From: Mycolicibacterium sp. TY81
Lineage (GTDB): Bacteria; Actinomycetota; Actinomycetes; Mycobacteriales; Mycobacteriaceae
DNA: 64,000 nt
Assembly (NCBI RefSeq): GCF_018326285.1
Contig: NZ_AP023362.1
Span: 2,480,001 to 2,544,000, forward strand
Direction of reading: 5' to 3'
Position numbers and translations under genes: made by a program. The notes beneath the pieces are model-generated. The model had not been told where the DNA came from. It searched no databases and was given only the letters and a program-made list of their open reading frames with translations. How positions within the stretch are numbered: the stretch's first letter is position 1; each line of letters begins with the position of its first letter. Below are positions 45,474-53,640 of the stretch, one piece after another.

Positions 45474-46122
45474 TGACCGCCAGCACCCGGCGGTGATCTT
45501 CACCGGTGTCGGGCAGGTTCAGCTTGCTGAGAATGCTCCGCACGTGCTTCTCGACGGTGCCTTCGGTCACCCAGAGCTGATGCGCGATGCCGGCGTTCGA
45601 CCGGCCCTCCGCCATCAGGGCCAGCACCTCGTGTTCGCGTTCGGTCAACACCGCCAGCGGGTCTTCCCGGCGCTGCGCCGCGAACAGTTCCTGCACGAGG
45701 GCGGGGTCGACCACCGATGCGCCGCCCGTGATGCGGTGCAGCGTCTCGAGGAAGTCGGTCACATCGATGACGCGGCTCTTGAGCAGGTAGCCGATACGCT
45801 GGCCGCCGCTGAGCAGTTCCATCGCATGCTCGACGTCGACGTGTGCCGACAACACGAGGATCGCGACATTCGGTAACTCGCCGCGGATCACCTTGGCCGC
45901 GTCCAAGCCCTCGGTCGTGTGCGTCGGCGGCATGCGGATATCGGTCACCACCAGGTCGGGGACGGTGTCCCGGACCAAGGCGAGCAGCTCGTCGCTGTCA
46001 CCGGCCTGCCCGACGACGGTGAAACCCGCGCCGCTGAGCAGGCTCGCCACCCCTTCGCGAAGCAGCACGTCGTCGTCGGCGACGACGACGCGTGTCCCCT
46101 CCCGTGCGCCCACTGCGTCCAC
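45451..46122 (-). CDS. NarL/FixJ (LuxR-type) response regulator
   Basis: The 223-residue protein has a receiver domain (VVVADDDVLLREGV acidic pocket, phospho-acceptor Asp in DLVVTDIRMPP, Lys in YLLKSRV) and a LuxR helix-turn-helix (LTEREHEVLALMAEGRSNAGIAHQLWVTEGTVEKHV). It lies divergent from the histidine kinase block, separated by two small secreted-protein genes. It is the likely DNA-binding output of that kinase. Confidence 0.93.
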   Translation of the reverse strand: MDAVGAREGTRVVVADDDVLLREGVASLLSGAGFTVVGQAGDSDELLALVRDTVPDLVVTDIRMPPTHTTEGLDAAKVIRGELPNVAILVLSAHVDVEHAMELLSGGQRIGYLLKSRVIDVTDFLETLHRITGGASVVDPALVQELFAAQRREDPLAVLTEREHEVLALMAEGRSNAGIAHQLWVTEGTVEKHVRSILSKLNLPDTGEDHRRVLAVITFLDSR

Positions 46123-46393
46123 GTATGTCCTGTTCGTCTCGATCCTGGCCGCCGTGCCGTCAGACGCCGGACGTGCCGCTCATTGCGTTCATCTTGCCTG
46201 GCCCCGGTCCCGAGTCGCTCGCGGTCCGGTGAATCGGCCCCGGACCCGCTGACCGGGGGCAGGCATTGCAGCTAGCCCTACCCCCTATTTGGGCGCTGGC
46301 ATCGACGACACCGGCGACGCCGCGGAGCAATCTGGATACCAGCCGGACACGGCCAACCGAAGAATTCAGAACACCGAAAGCTGGTAGAGGACA

Positions 46394-46627
46394 ATGCATA
46401 TCACCCGCACCCGGATCATCCCGCTGGCCGCGACCGCCGCAGCGGCCCTGGCCATCGTCGCCGCACCGACCGCGGCGGCCGCGACGCTGCCCACCGGATC
46501 CACCGTCACCCAGAGCAGCGGCAACGCCCAGATCGTGGCGACTCCGGGCCCCGCGGCCCAGGAAGCCGGCCAGCTGCAAGAGCCGTTCGGTGGCGACTAC
46601 GGCTTCCTGCTGTTCCACAACCACTGA
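46394..46627 (+). CDS. Small secreted protein (77 residues)
   Basis: A signal peptide (IIPLAATAAAALAIVAAPTAAAA) leaves a mature peptide of about 48 residues ending FGGDYGFLLFHNH. There are no cysteines. The final YGFLLFHNH is hydrophobic and His-tipped, perhaps a membrane- or metal-contacting tail. GAGGA lies close before the ATG. The function is unknown; it precedes a second tiny secreted protein and the histidine kinase. Confidence 0.72.
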   Translation: MHITRTRIIPLAATAAAALAIVAAPTAAAATLPTGSTVTQSSGNAQIVATPGPAAQEAGQLQEPFGGDYGFLLFHNH

Positions 46628-46670
46628 CCCGATCCCGACCCCTACCGTCCGACCGAAAGCGAGCCCGATC

Positions 46671-46862
46671 ATGAAGAACTCTCTGAAGCGCGCCACCGTG
46701 TGGTTGGCCATCGCCGCGGTCGGCGGGGCCCTCGTGGTGGCACCCGTCGCTGCCGCGGACACCGACCCGACCGTCCCCTCCGGCACCGACACCTACAGCC
46801 AGTACGTGAACGGCGAACACAACACGAACGCGCCGGCAGGCCACGTCGATCAGTCGTTCTGA
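46671..46862 (+). CDS. Small secreted protein (63 residues)
   Basis: The start MKNSLKRATVWLAIAAVGGA with VVAPVAAADTDP is a clear signal peptide. The mature part is about 33 polar residues (SGTDTYSQYVNGEHNTNAPA). It is 43 bp after the previous small gene and 83 bp before the histidine kinase, so all three may be one transcript. It resembles the 45-residue secreted protein at 49.0 kb in size and signal peptide style. Confidence 0.7.
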   Translation: MKNSLKRATVWLAIAAVGGALVVAPVAAADTDPTVPSGTDTYSQYVNGEHNTNAPAGHVDQSF

Positions 46863-46945
46863 CGCTTCCGCCAACTCGCCGTCTGCGCCGTCCTGACCGC
46901 GGTTAGGGTCGTGACGAGATCAGGCGACCAGACGGGAGGCGGCGG

Positions 46946-48490
46946 ATGAATCCGGCACGATGGAATCCGGCTGTCTCCACCCCGCCGTGGTACATCGGCC
47001 TGCTGGTCGCCGCGGGGCTGATCGCTGCCGAGGTAGGGGTGGTGCAGCTGTTGCGCGATCCGCCGCCGCACAGCACGTACGCCATCGTCTTCATGTTCGG
47101 CGTGCTGGTCATGAGCGCGGGCTGGGGCCTGGGCCTGTCACTGCTCACCACCGTCGCCAGCACGTTCGCCTATCTGTGGGTGCATCTGGACGGCGGCCCG
47201 CTCTTGCCCCTCAAGCCCATCGACGTTCTCACCGTGTCGGTGTTCCTGCCCATCGCCGGGATCGCGAATGTTCTTGGCTGGCAACTGCGTAACCGCGCCC
47301 GCGACGCCTACCAGAGCTGGCAGGTCGCCACCGAGGCCACCGAGCGCGTGCGCGAACTCGCCGACCAGCAGGGGGCGCTGCGGCGGGTCGCGACGCAGAT
47401 CGCCGAAGGCAGATCACCGTCCGACGTCCTATCGGGCGTTGCCGACGAAGTCGCCGCGGTACTGCACGTCCGCAACGCCGGGCTTGTCCGATTCGAGCCG
47501 GGCGGCACCGCGACTCTTGTTGCGGCACACGATGAGCCCGGACTCACGGCCGTCTCCGTCGGTACCACGTTGCACCTCGACGGCGACGGCGTCATCGCCG
47601 AGGTCCGCTCGACCGGTCGCCCGGCGCGCATGGACACCCACAACGACGCCGGCGGTTCGACGCTTCGCGACCTTGGCCTGCGCGCGTGCGTCGGCGTACC
47701 CGTCACCGTCGACGGACAGCTCTGGGGCGCAATGGTTGTCGGCACATCCGGTGCGGATGCACTGCCCGCCGACACCGAGGACTGTCTGAAGGACTTCGCC
47801 GAACTCATCGGCACGGCCATCGCGAACGCGCATGCGCGTGCCGAACTCGTCGCGTCCCGCGCCCGCATCGTCACCGCTGCCGACAACGCCCGGCGCGGCA
47901 TCGAACGCGACCTGCACGACGGCGCCCAGCAGCGCCTGGTCACGCTGGCCCTGCAGGTGCGCACCCTCGAGATGGCCATCCCGCCGGATCCCGCCGAACT
48001 GCGGTCCCGCCTCGCCGGCATCGGCGACGGCCTGCGTACCGCGAGCGACGAGCTGCGCGAGCTCGCGCACGGGGTCCATCCCGCGATCCTGTCGCGCGGC
48101 GGGCTGCGTCCGGCACTGCGCGATCTTGGCCGGCGCGCACCGCTGCCCGTGGAGGTCAACGTCGATGTCCCGGCGCGGCTGCCCCAGGCCGTCGAGATCG
48201 CCGCGTACTACACCGTCGCCGAAGCCCTCACCAACGCCGCAAAGCACGCGCAGGCATCCGTGGTCACCGTGAACGTCCACACCGACGCGACATCGCTGCG
48301 CATCTCGGTCGCCGATGACGGGGTCGGTGGTGCGAACCTCGACGCCGGCAGCGGTCTGGTCGGCCTCGAGGACCGGGTGGCCGCACTCGGCGGCAAGCTC
48401 CACCTGTCCAGCACCGTGGGCGCCGGCACCACCCTGGTGGCGGAGATGCCGCTGAAAGAGGCCACCGCCGTCGGCACAGATGGCAGCTAG
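46946..48490 (+). CDS. Membrane sensor histidine kinase with GAF domain (NarL-partner type)
   Basis: The 514-residue protein has about four TM helices (residues 15-115), a linker helix, and a GAF domain (about 155-295, RVATQIAEGRSPSDVLSGVADEVAAVL). The HisKA_3 dimerisation box contains the phospho-acceptor His in ARRGIERDLHDGAQQRLV. A HATPase domain follows (EALTNAAKHAQAS, VADDGVGG, GLVGLEDRVAALGGKL). The GAF domain may bind a ligand or haem, but no haem signature can be confirmed. GGGAGG precedes the ATG. A receiver-only protein follows directly. Confidence 0.93.
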   Translation: MNPARWNPAVSTPPWYIGLLVAAGLIAAEVGVVQLLRDPPPHSTYAIVFMFGVLVMSAGWGLGLSLLTTVASTFAYLWVHLDGGPLLPLKPIDVLTVSVFLPIAGIANVLGWQLRNRARDAYQSWQVATEATERVRELADQQGALRRVATQIAEGRSPSDVLSGVADEVAAVLHVRNAGLVRFEPGGTATLVAAHDEPGLTAVSVGTTLHLDGDGVIAEVRSTGRPARMDTHNDAGGSTLRDLGLRACVGVPVTVDGQLWGAMVVGTSGADALPADTEDCLKDFAELIGTAIANAHARAELVASRARIVTAADNARRGIERDLHDGAQQRLVTLALQVRTLEMAIPPDPAELRSRLAGIGDGLRTASDELRELAHGVHPAILSRGGLRPALRDLGRRAPLPVEVNVDVPARLPQAVEIAAYYTVAEALTNAAKHAQASVVTVNVHTDATSLRISVADDGVGGANLDAGSGLVGLEDRVAALGGKLHLSSTVGAGTTLVAEMPLKEATAVGTDGS

Positions 48491-48532
48491 CAGGAATGCC
48501 CCGACTGCATCACCCGCGCGACAATGAAGTAC

Positions 48533-48898
48533 ATGACGAACGGACGATCTCTGCGATGCGTCATCGTCGATGACAACGCCGACTACCTGGCCGCGGCGAC
48601 AGCACTGCTGCAGCAGGGCGGCATCGACGTGGTCGGTACGGCGCGGTCACTCTCGGACGGAATGCACACCGTCGAACGGCTGCGGCCGGACATCGCGCTG
48701 GTGGACGTGAACCTGGGCGAGGAGAGCGGATTCGACCTTGTCGCCCAACTGAATTCCCATGCGGACACCGCCACCGTCATGGCCATCCTGACTTCCACCT
48801 TCACCGAACTGCCCGTCGCCGAGCTGACGGACTCGCCCCCGAGGTTTCTGCCGAAACTCGATCTGTCGGGCGACGCGATCCGCGCCCTCATCGCCTGA
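48533..48898 (+). CDS. Receiver-only response regulator
   Basis: The 121-residue protein is a single receiver domain (CVIVDDNADYLAAATALLQQ, Asp in IALVDVNLGEESGFDL) with no output domain. It lies 42 bp after the histidine kinase and is probably a phosphate relay or sink between kinase and the LuxR-type regulator. The position of the usual Lys (RFLPKLDLSGDAI) is conserved. The ATG at 48533 has a -10-like GACAAT 7 nt upstream; an ATG 9 nt earlier is possible. Confidence 0.85.
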   Translation: MTNGRSLRCVIVDDNADYLAAATALLQQGGIDVVGTARSLSDGMHTVERLRPDIALVDVNLGEESGFDLVAQLNSHADTATVMAILTSTFTELPVAELTDSPPRFLPKLDLSGDAIRALIA

Positions 48899-49045
48899 CG
48901 GCCCGAGCCGCACCGGGCCGCGCCACACAGCCGAAACGGCCCGGCTCCCCACCAATGTCACCCCTCGATACCGCCTTCTCATCGAAAACCCTTGGAAGGC
49001 AGAAACACTGGTCTGGTGGAGCCGGGCCGGTGGCCGAACGCGCGA

Positions 49046-49183
49046 TCAGAGAGGCTGATCCAGCGCGCCGGCAGACTGGTCGGCCTCGTCGCGGTCTGCG
49101 CCGGCGACAGGTGCCAGCGTTAACGCTCCGATGGCGGCGACAGCGGCCAGCCACGGGGCGAAGTGCTTGACGGCGATCTTCAT
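49046..49183 (-). CDS. Very small secreted protein (45 residues)
   Basis: The frame MKIAVKHFAPWLAAVAAIGA continues into LTLAPVAGADRDEADQSAGALDQPL and stops at 49046. It has a textbook signal peptide (Lys-rich start, hydrophobic core, APVAGA cleavage site), leaving about 16 acidic residues. AAAGGA lies 11 nt before the ATG. It resembles the 63-residue protein at 46.7 kb, which suggests a small family around this two-component system. Confidence 0.65.
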   Translation of the reverse strand: MKIAVKHFAPWLAAVAAIGALTLAPVAGADRDEADQSAGALDQPL

Positions 49184-49311
49184 GGTCGGCACGTCCTTTC
49201 AGGTCGGTGGCCGGTATTCCGGCGTGCTTCCATCGTCGGTTCTGACCTGCACGTTTGTCGCTCCCGCAGGCACCCGTTGTGCCCTTGCAGCTAGCGGGTA
49301 CACGAAGACGA

Positions 49312-49435
49312 TCCCTGACGTCGCCCACGAGGGCCGCGCGCCCATCGCGGTTGAAGCCAGGTACGCGCTGAGGCCGTCTGAAGTCCCTGAGTTCAGTAAC
49401 CGACGGCAGATTGTCACCGTGATCGACGTCAGGGA
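49312..49435. promoter_or_regulatory. Three TCCCTGA motifs in a divergent promoter region
   Basis: TCCCTGA occurs at 49312-49318 and 49384-49390 (plus) and at 49429-49435 (minus), the first and third within an 11-bp inverted repeat (CCCTGACGTCG / CGACGTCAGGG). The 381-bp region separates the small secreted protein from the FHA gene and shows no other gene. Confidence 0.4.
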
Positions 49436-49564
49436 CGTCGTGCCTCTTCAACGGTCAGTACCAGCGGCCGAGCACCTGCCGCCGACGGGCACTCGCCACA
49501 TGGCACGGGGTCGGACGCTGACTTATCATCAGCATCTGCGGCACACTACCGAGGCGGCGACAAG

Positions 49565-50419
49565 GTGGAACAGAAGCGGCACTACGTGGCCATCGGCCGC
49601 GGAGAAGGTCTGGTCGCCCGATTCGGTGACGTACTGGCATATATCGCCGACGGCGCCAGAGCCCGCCCACTACTGCGAGTGCTCAGCACCACCGTCCCGC
49701 CGGCGTTGCCGCAGGCGCTCGCCGCGCTCGCGTACGGTCCGGAATCCGACACGGTGCCGCACTTCGGTGCGCTGATACCGACCACCGACTGCCTGCATCT
49801 CATCGTGCGCGGCGAGGTGATCGCCGACGTCGAGGCGGGCGGCGGGCAGCGGCGCCTCGGCAGCGGCGGCCGGCCACTTGTCGACGAGCCGGTCGCACCC
49901 TGGTTCGACCGCATCACGATCTGTGGCACCACAACGACATTCATGCCCTGCGCGGACACCGATCTGATCGCCGGCGTGGTGCCCGGCGGCGGCTTCGTAC
50001 TGCAGTCGAGCACGGCGCGGTCCGCCGCCCAGCAAGCACCACAGCCGGCGCCCGCGACCACGCGCGCGCGTCCCGTCACCGGCGTCCTCACTGCCGACGA
50101 CGGGGCGGTGTACCCGTTGGACCGTGCGTACATCATCGGTCGCAACCCGATGATCGACCCCGCGGTGGTCAGCGGGGCGGCGTCGCCGATCAGCTTGCCC
50201 GACGACCCGCAGGTGTCGCGCGTCCACGCGTATGTCACCGTCACCGGCGGCCTGGTCCTGGTCCGCGACGCGCAGACCGTCGGCGGTACCCACATCGCGT
50301 CGCCGGGAGACCAGACCTGGACGCAGATCGGCGACCAGCCCGTCGAGTTGCTACCCGGCTGCTACCTGCGGATCGGTCAGAAGATCTTCACCTACCAGGT
50401 GCCGGCCCAGAGTCAGTAG
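49565..50419 (+). CDS. FHA-domain protein
   Basis: The 284-residue protein has an N-terminal domain (about 1-145) of beta strands without a recognised family. An Ala/Pro/Thr linker follows, then a C-terminal FHA domain (about 170-280) with the phospho-Thr contact motifs YIIGRNP, VSRVHAYVTVTGG and the late strand QPVELLPGCYLRIGQ. FHA domains bind phosphothreonine peptides, so the upstream-lying kinase cluster is the obvious source of ligand. It is convergent with, and overlaps by 7 bp, the FHA-oxidoreductase gene. The organisation resembles FHA regulators of secretion or envelope systems. Confidence 0.85.
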   Translation: MEQKRHYVAIGRGEGLVARFGDVLAYIADGARARPLLRVLSTTVPPALPQALAALAYGPESDTVPHFGALIPTTDCLHLIVRGEVIADVEAGGGQRRLGSGGRPLVDEPVAPWFDRITICGTTTTFMPCADTDLIAGVVPGGGFVLQSSTARSAAQQAPQPAPATTRARPVTGVLTADDGAVYPLDRAYIIGRNPMIDPAVVSGAASPISLPDDPQVSRVHAYVTVTGGLVLVRDAQTVGGTHIASPGDQTWTQIGDQPVELLPGCYLRIGQKIFTYQVPAQSQ

Positions 50420-53400
50420 GCGAGTTTGTCGGCGTCGGACAGGATGTCCCAGTTCCCCGTCCGCAGCGTCCCCAGTGCCACCGGACCGACACGTCGCTGC
50501 TCGCGGACCGCTTTCTGGGCGGCCGCGAGGTCGGCCGGATGGTGCCCCAGCACCGTCGCCCCGACCGCGCGGCCCTTCGACACCACCAGCCGGCGATAGG
50601 ACGGCACCGCCGGCCGGTCGATGACCACCACCTCGTCACCCGGGCCAGGGTCCACCGGACCGATCGAAAACAGCTCCAGTTCAACGCCTTTGAGGATGGT
50701 CGGCGGGGTCTCGACCGGCACGGTCCGGTCGCCGCCGAGTGCGTTGACCGCCGCCGCCTCGGCCTGTTCGGTGGCCACCGGCCACAGGCCGAGCACCCGG
50801 CCGCCGTGCTCGGCCACGTCGCCCGCGGCGTAAACGCCGGGCACTCGGGTCTGCATGCGGTCGTCGACCAGTACGCCTTTGTTGACGGGAAGTCCTGCGT
50901 CCCTGGCCAATTCGATGTTTGGCCGGATACCGGTGGCGGTCAGGAACAGCTCGCACGACAGGATTCGGCCGTCCTTGAACCGCGCGCCCGTGACGGCCGG
51001 GTCGCCGCGCACCTCCGCGGTTTCCGCCTTGTGCGCGATGGTGATTCCGGCGCGGGCGAAATGCTCGGCCACCAGCTGCGAGCAGCGCGCGTCGATCTGC
51101 TTGCTCAACAGCCGGGTGCCGCGTTCGAGCACGGTCACGTGCAGCCCGAGCTGATGCAGGCAGTACGCCGCCTCGAGCCCCAGCAGCCCACCGCCGGCCA
51201 CCACTGCGTGCCGGGCCCGCCGTTCCTGCACGTACGCGCGGATCCGCGTCGCGTCGGCAGCCGAGCGCAGCACGACGCTTCCCGGACGGTTCAGTCCGGG
51301 AATGTCAGGGACTGCGGCGCTGGACCCCATCGCCAGGATCAGCCGGTCATAGGGCAGCGTCTCGCCGGTGCCCAACCGCACCACCCGCGAACGCAGATGG
51401 ATACCGGACGCCCACGTGTTCAACCAGGCGGTGACACCGTGGTCGTCGTACCACTGTTCGGGCAGCAGGTACAGCCCCTGCATCGCCGACCGGCCGTACA
51501 CCAGGCGCGAGATGCCCATGCGGTTGTACAGACCGTGCGGTTCGGCTCCGACCAGATGGATTTCGCAGTCGGGGTGGCCGCGGCGCAGGAAGTCCGCGGC
51601 CGTCACTCCGGCGATGCCGTTGCCGATCACCACGATGCTGACGATCGACCGGTCGTAGCTGACGGGCCTACTCGCGGTGGTGTCGGCACGTTCGGGTGTC
51701 AGCGACACCGTGACGTCACCGCCTTGAATCCGGGCGCAGCACGCCATCCGGCTGGACTTGCCCAGACCCAACCGGTTCAGCGTCTTGAGCTCGTCGGCCT
51801 CTGCCGGTGACAGACAGCTCATGCCGGCGACGATCGACACGGGATCGGCGCCGCACACCCCCATGCGGCAGCCCGCCTCGATCGGCTGTCCACTGCTTTC
51901 CGCGACGTCGAGCAGACTCATGCCGATGTCGGCCCCGACGGGCTCGGCATCTGATTCGAAACGCACTCGCACCGCGGCGGTTTCGCCGCCGGCGCCGTCC
52001 ACGCGCGCCGGCACCTTCGGCTGGTTCAGCAGCACCGGTTCGGCCCGCGCTCCGGTGACATAGGCGAACTGCAATTCGCTGACCCGGGTTCGGGCCAGCC
52101 ACCACAGCGTCAGCAGAGCGATCGCCGAGGTGATCAGCCATCGCAACCAGGGGGCGTCGAGACCGGTGATCTGTCGTACCGAGTCGGCGATGATGGGACC
52201 GGAGAACCAGTAGTAGGCGTTGATCGCCACCGCGGCGAAGATCGCGGTCACCATGGCTTGGCTCAGCGGCGTGACGGCCTGCAGCACATAGCAAAGCCCC
52301 ACGCTCACCAACACGAAAAGCGCCAGCACACCGTACTTTTCGGTCGTCGTGCCGCCCTGCTGGGCATGCACGGTGAAGAACCCGGTGATGAATCCCGGTA
52401 ACGCGGCCGCGAACAGGACGCGCGGCGCACTCCAGCGTGGTTCGGGGTCGGCCATGTCGGCCTGCCAGGCGGCCCGGGGCTTGAAGTCGTAACAGTTCTT
52501 CGCGCAGCCCAGACAGGACTCACAGTGACTGTTCGGCGAGGTGACGTACGGCGTCTGCCCGTACGTGCGCTGCAGCGGCAGCAGCGGGCAGATGCTGGAA
52601 CACCAGCCGCTCTTGCCTTTGAGCAGAAACCCACCGGCGAACGCCGACGCGATGATGACGGCCAGCACCACGCCCATCGCCGGTCCGCTGCGGTCCAGGC
52701 CGGCCAGCCGCGCTCCCGCGATACCGAAGAACAGGCCGGCGGCGATCAGGAAGCTGTTGCGCGTCCACCAGCCGGGCGCGGTGGCGGCCCGGCTGAATCC
52801 GGCCACCCGGGGCAGTTGATTCGACGCCGACAGTGGGCAGATGTTGCGCCACACACCTGGCGCGATGAAGAACAACGCCGGCCACAGCGGCACGATGACG
52901 CGGAAGAAGACGAACAGTCCCGCGGCCGGCCGGACGAACAGTGTCACCACCACCGCGAGATACGCCAGTACGCTGACGACCCGGATCCCGAGCCATGTCC
53001 GGCGCGAAATCTTGTGCGGCAGTTCGGTATACGACGGGAACAGGTCCCGAGTCCCGGTCGGATCGATGCCCAGGGCGCGCTCAGCGAGCCGCAGCCCCGC
53101 CGGCCGGACCGCCACCGCCGCGGCCGCCGGGACCGGGACGTCGACGAGCTTGATCACCTGCATGGTCCGCGTGGGGTCGTGGGCGGCCGCGGCGACCGGC
53201 GCCGGCTCCCCACTCGACAGCTTCGGGGCGTGGATGACGAGTATCTCGGTGCGGCCCAAGCGGATCACGTCGCCGGTCGACAGCGTGCCCCGTCCGGTCA
53301 GCAGCACCCCGTTGACGGTGCTGCCGTTACTGCTGCCGAGGTCGACGACCGACAGGGCGGTCGGGGTGGGAACCAGGCGCAGATGCCGGCGGGACACCTC

Positions 53401-53517
53401 ACTGTCGGCGAGGTTGATGCCATCACACTCGCGGCCGAACTGCACCGGCCTGCTGAGCGTCATACGGCGGGCCGGCCGGCCCCATTCGCGGATCTCGATC
53501 ACCGGCGGCTCAGCCAT
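50413..53517 (-). CDS. FHA - membrane iron-sulfur - ferredoxin - FAD/NADH reductase fusion
   Basis: The 1034-residue protein has four parts. The FHA domain (about 20-95) has FGRECDGINL, SEVSRRHLRL and GSSNGSTVNG. The membrane region (about 172-475) has roughly eight TM helices and cysteines 227, 306, 310, 332, 335, 338 and 342, including CESCLGCAKNC, as in NapH/CcoG-type 4Fe-4S membrane proteins. The ferredoxin-like domain (about 515-605) has CRMGVCGAD and MACCARI. The FAD/NAD domain (about 625-1000) of the NirB/rubredoxin-reductase type has VVIGNGIAGVTAADFL and VVAGGGLLGLEAAYCL. A GGAG is 7 nt from the ATG. It follows the kinase gene by 123 bp. Electron flow NADH-FAD-Fe/S-membrane under phospho-Thr control is inferred. 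Confidence 0.88.
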   Translation of the reverse strand: MAEPPVIEIREWGRPARRMTLSRPVQFGRECDGINLADSEVSRRHLRLVPTPTALSVVDLGSSNGSTVNGVLLTGRGTLSTGDVIRLGRTEILVIHAPKLSSGEPAPVAAAAHDPTRTMQVIKLVDVPVPAAAAVAVRPAGLRLAERALGIDPTGTRDLFPSYTELPHKISRRTWLGIRVVSVLAYLAVVVTLFVRPAAGLFVFFRVIVPLWPALFFIAPGVWRNICPLSASNQLPRVAGFSRAATAPGWWTRNSFLIAAGLFFGIAGARLAGLDRSGPAMGVVLAVIIASAFAGGFLLKGKSGWCSSICPLLPLQRTYGQTPYVTSPNSHCESCLGCAKNCYDFKPRAAWQADMADPEPRWSAPRVLFAAALPGFITGFFTVHAQQGGTTTEKYGVLALFVLVSVGLCYVLQAVTPLSQAMVTAIFAAVAINAYYWFSGPIIADSVRQITGLDAPWLRWLITSAIALLTLWWLARTRVSELQFAYVTGARAEPVLLNQPKVPARVDGAGGETAAVRVRFESDAEPVGADIGMSLLDVAESSGQPIEAGCRMGVCGADPVSIVAGMSCLSPAEADELKTLNRLGLGKSSRMACCARIQGGDVTVSLTPERADTTASRPVSYDRSIVSIVVIGNGIAGVTAADFLRRGHPDCEIHLVGAEPHGLYNRMGISRLVYGRSAMQGLYLLPEQWYDDHGVTAWLNTWASGIHLRSRVVRLGTGETLPYDRLILAMGSSAAVPDIPGLNRPGSVVLRSAADATRIRAYVQERRARHAVVAGGGLLGLEAAYCLHQLGLHVTVLERGTRLLSKQIDARCSQLVAEHFARAGITIAHKAETAEVRGDPAVTGARFKDGRILSCELFLTATGIRPNIELARDAGLPVNKGVLVDDRMQTRVPGVYAAGDVAEHGGRVLGLWPVATEQAEAAAVNALGGDRTVPVETPPTILKGVELELFSIGPVDPGPGDEVVVIDRPAVPSYRRLVVSKGRAVGATVLGHHPADLAAAQKAVREQRRVGPVALGTLRTGNWDILSDADKLAY

Positions 53518-53640
53518 GGTCAGCTCCCCGAGAACTCGTCACCACGCAGCGCCCGGATGATCTGGGCGAAATCGCTGGTGGTCAGCTTAAATCGGTCGGC
53601 CTCGGTCCGCTGTCCGATCCGCGCTTTCGGGCCGGCGCTG

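Noticed and set aside
46261..49292. Shared word TTGCAGCTAGC near 46266 and 49285
   Set aside because: An 11-base match is expected by chance many times in 64 kb, and the surroundings do not match.
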